From Bacteroidales bacterium UBA2716 (lineage in GTDB: Bacteria; Bacteroidota; Bacteroidia; Bacteroidales; UBA932): a stretch of DNA of 5,454 bases. Positions within the stretch are counted from its first letter, which is position 1; each line of letters starts with the position of its first letter. The DNA lies in the NCBI GenBank assembly GCA_002354005.1, contig DEKS01000107.1:5840-11293 (forward strand), given 5' to 3'. The position numbers were made by a program, and so were the translations under genes. The notes below the pieces were generated by a model, which had not been told where the DNA came from, did no database searches, and saw nothing but the letters and a program-made list of their open reading frames with translations. This document shows positions 1 through 5,454 of this stretch, piece by piece.

Positions 1-927
1 GCCCTGTTGGATTCCCTGGAAGACGTTTCCCTGTTTGAAAGCAAGGTCCCGCGTTCTGCGCGCTATGAGTCCCTTTCCCCTGCGGAGTTGGCACGACTGC
101 TTCCCAGGTACGGAAAGGCTCTTGGAGACACCTTTGATGCCCATGTGCGTAATATAATTGACCATTACAAAGACCATCCGGCAGTGACCAGCTATGACGT
201 GGTGAACGAAAGTTGCAAGGACTGGCGTGCCGGGGTGCAGATACCTGGGGATCTTTTTACCAAGAGCCGTTATATGCTGCTGCCTGGAGACTATACTCGC
301 CGGACCTGGCGCATCGCAGATGAAATGATTCCGCAAACCCAGTTGAAATGCATCAATGATTATGTGGACACGGATGATTATCCCCGCCAGGTGCAGACGC
401 TTCTGGAGGAGGGATATGGCGTACAGGCCATCGGCTCCCAAATGCATTTGTATGACCCGGATCAGTGCCGCCAGATTGCCGAAGGCGCTGCTATTCAGAC
501 CCCGGAGTACGTGTGGGACCTCATGAAGCGGCTCTCCGCACCGGGACTTCCCATTTGCATCAGTGAAATCACCATTACTGCCCCGACGGAAGGGGAGCGC
601 GGGGAGATGATTCAAGCCATCATCGCCCGGAACCTGTATCGTCTGTGGTTCAGTGGCGAGAAAATGTTCGCCATCACCTGGTGGAACCTGGTGGACGGTT
701 GCGGCTTCCCGGGAGAGCCCTCTACGTCGGGTCTTTTTCACCGGGATATGCGGCCCAAAGCGGCCTATAGTGCGCTGGAAGAGTTAATTCTTCACGAGTG
801 GCGCACCTGTCTTGAGGTGAAGGCCGGTCGGGGCGGCGAGGTGCGTTGGCGCGGCTTTAAAGGAACTTATCGCCTGAGCTGGAAAGACAGTCGGGGCGAA
901 GAACATATAGCAATTGTAGACTTATGA
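1..927 (+). CDS. GH10 endo-beta-1,4-xylanase-type glycoside hydrolase, C-terminal part (5' end outside window)
   Basis: The frame is open from base 1 and gives 308 residues, so the signal peptide and first half of the TIM barrel are missing. GH10 enzymes are retaining endo-hydrolases, mostly acting on xylan. Visible GH10 landmarks in order are YDVVNE with the acid/base Glu at bases 208-210, GSQMHLY with the active-site His at 445-447, ISEITIT with the nucleophile Glu at 565-567, and the ITWWNLVDG strand followed by a PKAAY helix near the barrel end. After the barrel, about 45 residues from HEWRT to the stop look like a small beta-rich tail (WRGFKGTYRLSW), which I believe is common in Bacteroidota GH10-like proteins. 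Departures from the classical family are Tyr for Trp before DVVNE and SEIT in place of TELD. The residues before the acid/base motif do not resemble the usual HTLVWH stretch, suggesting an insertion. Family assignment is strong; xylan as substrate is inferred. The stop overlaps the next start. Confidence 0.9.
   Translation, partial: ALLDSLEDVSLFESKVPRSARYESLSPAELARLLPRYGKALGDTFDAHVRNIIDHYKDHPAVTSYDVVNESCKDWRAGVQIPGDLFTKSRYMLLPGDYTRRTWRIADEMIPQTQLKCINDYVDTDDYPRQVQTLLEEGYGVQAIGSQMHLYDPDQCRQIAEGAAIQTPEYVWDLMKRLSAPGLPICISEITITAPTEGERGEMIQAIIARNLYRLWFSGEKMFAITWWNLVDGCGFPGEPSTSGLFHRDMRPKAAYSALEELILHEWRTCLEVKAGRGGEVRWRGFKGTYRLSWKDSRGEEHIAIVDL
924..927 (+). other. ATGA stop/start overlap between GH10 and transporter genes
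   Basis: The transporter ATG (924-926) overlaps the GH10 TGA stop (925-927) in a four-base ATGA. This is a classic arrangement for translational coupling by terminating ribosomes and shows that the two genes share a transcript. The upstream bases (ATATAGCAATTGTAGACTT) contain no Shine-Dalgarno motif, which is normal for Bacteroidota. The start choice is supported by the immediate Lys-rich amino-terminus followed by the first membrane segment. Confidence 0.8.
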
Positions 928-2081
928 AGAAACTGAAGCTCTCCCTTTTTGTCAAGGTGCTCATTGCCATTGCACTGGGCTCACTCCTTGGACTTGTAGC
1001 CCCGGAAGTGCTTGTCCGTATTTTTAAAACGTTCAATGTGTTGTTTGCCCAGATACTCAAGTTCATCGTTCCGCTCCTGGTGCTGGGCCTGGTTACGCCG
1101 GCTATTTATGGGCTGGGAAAGGGTGCTGGCAAGATGCTGCTCTGGGTGGTGGGCGTCGCCTATGTATCTACAGTCTGTGCCGGCCTGTTTGCTTATGGGA
1201 GTGCATCGGCCTTTTTCCCGTACATCCTTGAGGTGGGGGACCTTCAGACGGATGCGGCATCGGCAAAAACCTTTGAACCCTATATCGACCTCAAGATAAA
1301 GCCGCTGTGCGACATGCTTACGGCCCTTTGCCTGTCCTTCATGATAGGAATATGCTGCATATATATCAAGGGCGATTCACTCAAGAATTGGTTTAACGAG
1401 TTTGGTGAGGTGGTGAAGATGACCATCGAGAAGGCCATCATCCCTCTTATGCCCCTTTATATCTTCACCATGATGTGCGAAATGAGCGCTTCTGGGAAAA
1501 TGGCCGTTGTCATGGGAACAGGAGCGAAAGTTATCGCGACGGGCGTCGTCCTTTCCATCCTTTATCTGGTTATTCAGTATGTGGTGGCGGGTACTATTGC
1601 AAGGAAAAACCCTTTCAAATGTCTCTGGAATATGTTCCCGGCCTATCTTACGGGCTTTTCAATCTGCTCGTCCTCGGCCGTTATTCCGGTTACGACGGAG
1701 TGCACCCGAAAGAACGGCGTATCAGAGGAAGTGGCGAATTTTGTGGTTCCGTTGTGCTCCAATGTACATATGTGCGGTTCTGTGATCAAGCTAGCCACAA
1801 CAGCTGTCGCCGTGGCATTGATGATGGGACAGCCTATCTCCTTTGGCCTGTTCTTTAACTTCATGCTCATCCTTGCCGTTGCGACGGTGGCTTCGCCGGG
1901 CGTGATGAGCGGCGTGCTTATGGCTTCCGTGGGCTTCCTGGAAAGCATGCTCGGCTTTACGCCGGAGATGACCGCCCTTCTGATGGCCATCTATCTGGCC
2001 CTGGACGGCTACGGGCCGGCGTGCAATGTGACGGGCGACGGAGCTATCGCGCTGGGTGTGGACCGTTTTTTCAGAAAATAG
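924..2081 (+). CDS. Divergent dicarboxylate/amino acid:cation symporter (SLC1/DAACS family)
   Basis: This 385-residue membrane protein has the SLC1 plan: about eight transmembrane helices plus two re-entrant hairpins. Approximate positions are TM1 7-25, TM2 34-60 (with FIVPLLVLGLV), TM3 70-92, TM4 130-149, TM5 168-187, TM6 200-224, HP1 237-262, TM7 268-301, HP2 308-340 and TM8 350-380. Family signatures are the serine-rich SSSAVIP (249-255) at the HP1 tip, a Pro-Gly pair (325-326) at the HP2 tip, and NVTGD (368-372) in TM8. Known members move glutamate, aspartate, C4-dicarboxylates or small neutral amino acids with Na+ or H+. Aligned by eye to archaeal GltPh, TM8 keeps the residues matching Asp394, Asn401 and Asp405, but Arg397, which holds the substrate side-chain carboxylate, is Gly364. 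The TM7 motif NMDGT reads HMCGS (282-286). The substrate is therefore unlikely to be glutamate or aspartate and I cannot name it. It is slightly shorter than usual relatives and sits between glycosidase genes. Confidence 0.85.
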   Translation: MKKLKLSLFVKVLIAIALGSLLGLVAPEVLVRIFKTFNVLFAQILKFIVPLLVLGLVTPAIYGLGKGAGKMLLWVVGVAYVSTVCAGLFAYGSASAFFPYILEVGDLQTDAASAKTFEPYIDLKIKPLCDMLTALCLSFMIGICCIYIKGDSLKNWFNEFGEVVKMTIEKAIIPLMPLYIFTMMCEMSASGKMAVVMGTGAKVIATGVVLSILYLVIQYVVAGTIARKNPFKCLWNMFPAYLTGFSICSSSAVIPVTTECTRKNGVSEEVANFVVPLCSNVHMCGSVIKLATTAVAVALMMGQPISFGLFFNFMLILAVATVASPGVMSGVLMASVGFLESMLGFTPEMTALLMAIYLALDGYGPACNVTGDGAIALGVDRFFRK

Positions 2082-2106
2082 TATTTTTGTAAAAAAAACT
2101 CCAGTT
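2082..2106 (+). promoter_or_regulatory. A/T-rich intergenic leader with candidate Bacteroidota -7 promoter element
   Basis: This 25-base gap separates the transporter stop from the lipoprotein start. Bases 2082-2089 (TATTTTTG) match the Bacteroidota sigma-ABfr -7 consensus TAnnTTTG exactly. A good -33 TTTG partner is not visible; the expected place near 2057-2062 holds only TGTGGA. If used, transcription would begin within roughly ten bases of the start codon, giving a very short leader. The region may instead be only an A-rich translation-initiation zone. Bases 2080-2100 could also form an almost all-A/T stem with a three-base loop (8 of 9 pairs), too weak to call a terminator. Confidence 0.3.
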
Positions 2107-4362
2107 ATGAGGAAATATATACTGTTTCTTCTCCCGGTTTTTCTTCTTGCTGCCTGTGGCAAGAATGTCATAACAATGGAATCGAAGGGTGGATATACAC
2201 TGATTCTCCAGACCCGGGGTCCTGTCCTTGGATATACCTCCGCCCCCATCCTGACCGTGGACGGTTACGCCTTTAAAGACCTGAACCGAAATGGCGGCCT
2301 GGATGTGTACGAGGACTGGAGGAAGGATGCGAAGACAAGGGCCCGGGACCTGGCCTCGCAGCTCACGCTGGAGGAAATCTGCGGCCTCATGCTGTATTCC
2401 AGTGCAGTGGATGCCAACGATACGGTGCTGGATGACAAGGCACGGCGGCTCCTGGCCGATGACCACATCCGCCACATGCTGGTGCACAATGTGGCTTCTC
2501 CGGCCATTGGGGCAGGTTGGTCCAATGCCGTGCAGGCGTTTTGCGAGTCGGCTCGTCTGGGGATTCCTTCCAATAACAGTACGGACCCCCGCAATTACAG
2601 CAACGGGACCACCAACATCAACAATTATAAGCCCGAGCAGGATGGCGAGTTTGACCCGGCGGGGGAGAGCGACATCTCCAAGTGGCCCCGGGAACTGGGG
2701 CTGGCCGCCACCTTTGACATGGATGTCATCCGCACTCACGGGGAGGTGGTATCGGCCGAATACCGGGCCTTGGGAATCACTACTGCTCTGTCTCCGCAGG
2801 TGGATATCGCCACGGAGCCCCGCTGGCGCCGCTTCTATGGCACATTCGGCGAGGATCCGGCCCTTTCCCGTGATATGGCCCGTACGTATTGTGAAGCCTT
2901 CCAGAATACACCGGGCAGCAAGACGGGTTGGGGCGTGCAAAGTGTCAACTGCATGGTAAAGCACTGGCCGGGCGGCGGCTCCGGAGAAGGTGGCCGGGAT
3001 GCGCATTTTGGTATCGGTAAGTATGCCGTGTATCCCGGGAACAATTTTGAGCAGGGAATGGTTCCCTTTGTCGACGGAGCCTTCAAACTCCCGGGCAAGA
3101 CTCAGATGGCGTCGGCCGTCATGCCTTATTATACCATTTCCTACGGGCAGGACCCCTCCGGGCAGAATGTCGGAAACGGCTTTTCAAAGTACATCATTCA
3201 GGACTTGCTGCGCGACAAGTTCAAGTATGATGGTGTAGTCTGCACGGACTGGGGAATCGTCAAGGATTACAATGTCCCTTGGGAGCACAAGGGCACGCCC
3301 TGGGGGACGGAAACGCTGAGCGGCCCCGAGCGGAGGTTGTTATGCTTCGAGGCCGGAGTTGATCAACTGGGGGGAGCCAAGGACAACGCGGAGAGCATGG
3401 CCGCCTATGAACTGTGGTCGAAAAAATATGGCGAAGAGAGTGCAAGGGCCCGTTTTGAGCTCAGTGCAACACGTATCCTGGTAAACATCTTCCATGTCGG
3501 CCTTTTTGAGAATCCTTACGTGAGTCCGGAGAACGCTGCCGCGGTTGTCGGATGTAAGGAATTTGTGGCCGCGGGCTACGAGGCCCAGCTCAAGAGTATC
3601 GTCCTGCTGAAAAATGCTGGGGGCATGTTGCCGTTGAACAGGAAGATGCGGGTGTATGAACCGCTCCGCCATGTCCCCGCCGGCCTTTCCCATTGGCAGA
3701 AGCCGACGCCTTCCTACGACGAATACCCGATTTCCAAGGAATTGCTCGGCCGTTATTTTGAGGTGGTCGATACGCCGGAAGAGGCGGATGTGGCCCTTGT
3801 CTCCATCAAGAGTCCAGTGGGCCACTGGGGCTTTGTGATGCCCGACGAGAAGTACCCGGAAGGCCATTACAACCCCATCAGCCTGCAATGGGGACCTTAT
3901 ACGGCAACGAACGCCCGTGCGCACAGTATTGCCGGCGGCGATCCGCACGAGAGCAGCGCCAACCGCAGTTACCGTGGCTTTACGGAAACATCGTCCAATA
4001 GCACCGATGCCTTGCTGGTACAAACGACCAAGGCAGTGATGGGTGACAAACCTGTGATAGTGATGGTGGCCATGGAGCGCCCCTTCGTCCCGGCCGAGAT
4101 TGAGCCCTGGGCGGATGTCCTGCTTGTGTCCTGCGGCGTGTCCAGCAATGCCCTGCTGGATATCCTGAGCGGCGTGGCGGAGCCTTATGGACTGCTTCCC
4201 TGCCAGCTTCCGGCCCATATGGAAACCGTAGAGGCCCAGTGCGAGGACGTTCCCCGTGATATGGAATGCTACCGGGATGCCCAAGGGCATGTCTATGACT
4301 TTGCCTTTGGCATGGACTGGAAAGGCGTTATTAACGATACCCGCGTAAAAAGATATAAATAA
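2107..4362 (+). CDS. GH3 family beta-glycosidase (beta-glucosidase/beta-xylosidase type), predicted lipoprotein with EF-hand-like loop
   Basis: From the ATG at 2107 the protein has 751 residues. It opens with a lipoprotein signal peptide (MRKY, hydrophobic core, lipobox LAAC with Cys17), which fixes this start over an in-frame GTG at 2056 that would bury the signal and overlap the transporter gene. GH3 enzymes release terminal sugars from the non-reducing end with retention. A 12-residue loop, DLNRNGGLDVYE (58-69), fits the EF-hand calcium pattern. The first catalytic domain (about 75-470) shows RLGIP (150-154), SPQVDIATEPRW and GTFGEDP (245-251), KHWPGG (Lys285-His286), and CTDWG with the predicted nucleophile Asp381. 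The C-terminal alpha/beta sandwich begins near SIVLLKN (497-503) and ends with FAFGMDW close to the stop, so no fibronectin-III tail is present. I cannot assign the acid/base residue by eye. The KHWPGGG...EGGRDAHFG type differs from the GH3 that follows. Exact sugar specificity is unknown; the GH10 context favours xylo- or gluco-oligosaccharides. Confidence 0.9.
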   Translation: MRKYILFLLPVFLLAACGKNVITMESKGGYTLILQTRGPVLGYTSAPILTVDGYAFKDLNRNGGLDVYEDWRKDAKTRARDLASQLTLEEICGLMLYSSAVDANDTVLDDKARRLLADDHIRHMLVHNVASPAIGAGWSNAVQAFCESARLGIPSNNSTDPRNYSNGTTNINNYKPEQDGEFDPAGESDISKWPRELGLAATFDMDVIRTHGEVVSAEYRALGITTALSPQVDIATEPRWRRFYGTFGEDPALSRDMARTYCEAFQNTPGSKTGWGVQSVNCMVKHWPGGGSGEGGRDAHFGIGKYAVYPGNNFEQGMVPFVDGAFKLPGKTQMASAVMPYYTISYGQDPSGQNVGNGFSKYIIQDLLRDKFKYDGVVCTDWGIVKDYNVPWEHKGTPWGTETLSGPERRLLCFEAGVDQLGGAKDNAESMAAYELWSKKYGEESARARFELSATRILVNIFHVGLFENPYVSPENAAAVVGCKEFVAAGYEAQLKSIVLLKNAGGMLPLNRKMRVYEPLRHVPAGLSHWQKPTPSYDEYPISKELLGRYFEVVDTPEEADVALVSIKSPVGHWGFVMPDEKYPEGHYNPISLQWGPYTATNARAHSIAGGDPHESSANRSYRGFTETSSNSTDALLVQTTKAVMGDKPVIVMVAMERPFVPAEIEPWADVLLVSCGVSSNALLDILSGVAEPYGLLPCQLPAHMETVEAQCEDVPRDMECYRDAQGHVYDFAFGMDWKGVINDTRVKRYK

Positions 4363-4363
4363 T

Positions 4364-5454
4364 ATGAAAAAGACGATTCTTGCGGCCGGCCTGATGCTGG
4401 CTATGGCAATTACGGCGGCCGGACAGGCTCCTTCCGTAACAGAACAGGATAAGGCTCGCGCGGCTGCGTTGGTAGCCCAGATGACCCTGGATGAGAAGAT
4501 TGATCTCATCTCCGGCAAGGTGGATGGGTTCAGGACCTATGCAATTGAGCACCTGGGTATTCCTTCCATCCGCATGGCCGACGGCCCTCAGGGCGTCCGT
4601 AATATTGACGGAAAAAACATCCAGAGCACGTTTTACCCTTGCGGTATCTCCGCGGCTGCCACGTGGAACCGCGAGGCCGTGCATGAGATGGGGGCCGGTA
4701 TCGGTTGCGCTGCCAAAGCCCATGGGGTACAAATTATGTTGGGCCCGGGCGTGAATATTTACCGCAGTGCCCTGTGTGGCCGCAACTTCGAGTATTATGG
4801 TGAAGACCCTTATCTTGCCGGCGAAACGGCCCTGAGCTATATTCAGGGCATGCAGGAACAGGGGGTAATGGCGACCATCAAGCATTTTGCGCTGAATCAG
4901 CAGGAGTATAATCGGCACGGTGTAAGTTCCAACGTGGACGAGCGCACCATGAACGAAATCTATTTCCCCACTTTCCGCAAGGCCGTGGAAAAAGGCGGCG
5001 TGGGTGCCGTCATGACCAGCTACAACCTCATCAACGGCATGCATGCCGCAGAGAATCCCTGGCTGGTGAAAGAGAACCTGCGTGCCTGGGGCTTTGAAGG
5101 CATTGTGATGACGGACTGGACCTCTACTTATAGCACCCTCAACTTCATGACTTCCGGCGTAGATTTTGAGATGCCCCGGAGCCATGTCTCCCATCAAACA
5201 GCAGTAAAGGCCTTAATGGAAAATGGTGTAATAACGGAAGCGGATCTGGATGAAAAGTGTCGGCATATTCTGCAAACGTATGCCGCGTTCGGTTTTCTGG
5301 ATAATCCTACGGATGCTTTAGCCGATGCCGAAGACCCCGCCCTCTCACAAAAGCGTGCCTATGAAGTGGCGCTGGAAGGTCCGGTGCTCCTCAAGAATGA
5401 GGAGGGCATCCTTCCGCTTAAACCCGGTAAGAAAAACTTGATTGTGGTTACCGG
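4364..5454 (+). CDS. GH3 family beta-glucosidase-type enzyme, secreted, N-terminal part (3' end outside window)
   Basis: The frame stays open from the ATG at 4364 to the window end, giving 363 complete codons; full-length relatives usually have 700-850 residues. Residues 1-22 (MKKTILAAGLMLAMAITAAGQA) form a Sec signal peptide without a lipobox, pointing to the periplasm or beyond. GH3 motifs follow in order: MTLDEKIDLISG (40-51), RMADGPQGVR (70-79, substrate-binding Asp73), GRNFEYYGEDP (139-149, Arg140), KHFALNQQEYNR (173-184, Lys173-His174), SYNLINGMHAAEN (219-231) and MTDWTST with predicted nucleophile Asp251. The start of the second domain shows GPVLLKNEEGILPL (339-352). This set resembles the classical beta-glucosidase branch of GH3, although xylosidase activity cannot be excluded. 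One base separates it from the previous stop, so the two GH3 genes are very probably cotranscribed. The A/T-rich bases before the start (AAAAAGATATAAATAAT) suit Bacteroidota initiation. Confidence 0.92.
   Translation, partial: MKKTILAAGLMLAMAITAAGQAPSVTEQDKARAAALVAQMTLDEKIDLISGKVDGFRTYAIEHLGIPSIRMADGPQGVRNIDGKNIQSTFYPCGISAAATWNREAVHEMGAGIGCAAKAHGVQIMLGPGVNIYRSALCGRNFEYYGEDPYLAGETALSYIQGMQEQGVMATIKHFALNQQEYNRHGVSSNVDERTMNEIYFPTFRKAVEKGGVGAVMTSYNLINGMHAAENPWLVKENLRAWGFEGIVMTDWTSTYSTLNFMTSGVDFEMPRSHVSHQTAVKALMENGVITEADLDEKCRHILQTYAAFGFLDNPTDALADAEDPALSQKRAYEVALEGPVLLKNEEGILPLKPGKKNLIVVT

Noticed and set aside
1..927. Possible frameshift or decay in the GH10 gene
   Set aside because: The frame is continuous, both catalytic glutamates and the final barrel motifs are present, and the end is a normal operon junction; truncation is only by the window edge.
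1475..1858. Plus-strand open frame (127 codons) inside the transporter gene
   Set aside because: It is out of frame with a well-supported membrane protein and has no hydrophobic pattern or motif of its own.
2080..2100. Inverted repeat resembling a terminator hairpin
   Set aside because: The stem is almost wholly A/T with a mismatch and a three-base loop and has no GC core, so it is unlikely to stop transcription.
2056..2106. In-frame GTG start giving a 768-residue GH3 protein
   Set aside because: It would overlap the transporter gene and place 17 extra residues before a clean lipoprotein signal peptide; the ATG at 2107 gives the proper signal peptide and lipobox.
2071..3006. Minus-strand open frame (311 codons) opposite the first GH3 gene
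   Set aside because: It is a shadow of the GH3 coding sequence, with Arg/His-rich low-complexity composition typical of antisense translation.
3340..4518. Long minus-strand open frame (392 codons) opposite the two GH3 genes
   Set aside because: It is antisense to clear GH3 coding sequence, spans the junction of both genes, and its translation shows no recognisable domain; it is explained by GC-rich codon bias on the coding strand.
4331..5197. Minus-strand open frame (288 codons) opposite the second GH3 gene
   Set aside because: The plus strand here encodes every main GH3 motif in order; the antisense translation has no coherent domain or start context.

Overview
The window looks like part of a polysaccharide-degradation gene cluster from a Bacteroidota bacterium, probably a gut or rumen Bacteroidales. 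Three things point that way. The enzyme set is typical (a GH10 followed by paired GH3 enzymes, exported by lipoprotein or Sec signals). The starts lack Shine-Dalgarno sequences and sit in A/T-rich leaders. The GH10 and GH3 variants resemble forms common in that phylum. By eye the GC content is above one half, which is high for Bacteroides or Prevotella, so I do not name a genus. No SusC/SusD pair, regulator or phylogenetic marker is present to settle it.

Layout, all on the + strand and almost gapless: (1) 1-927, the C-terminal part of a GH10 endo-xylanase-type enzyme, cut by the window start; (2) 924-2081, a divergent member of the SLC1/DAACS (dicarboxylate/amino acid:cation symporter) family, whose start codon overlaps the GH10 stop; (3) 2107-4362, a GH3 lipoprotein with an EF-hand-like calcium loop; (4) 4364 to the window end, a second GH3 enzyme with a signal peptide, cut at its C-terminus. 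The only gap longer than one base is 2082-2106. It is A/T-rich and contains a match to the Bacteroidota -7 promoter consensus.

A coherent reading is that the GH10 cleaves a beta-linked hemicellulose backbone, most likely xylan, outside the cytoplasm. The two GH3 enzymes would then remove terminal sugars (beta-glucosidase or beta-xylosidase type) from the oligosaccharides, and the transporter would import some product or co-nutrient. The least expected element is the transporter. It is built like an SLC1 carrier, but residues that bind the acidic side chain and part of the sodium sites in characterised relatives appear to be replaced. Its substrate is therefore open, and its position inside the enzyme operon is the most interesting lead here. 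No RNA genes, mobile elements, CRISPR arrays or notable repeats were seen.
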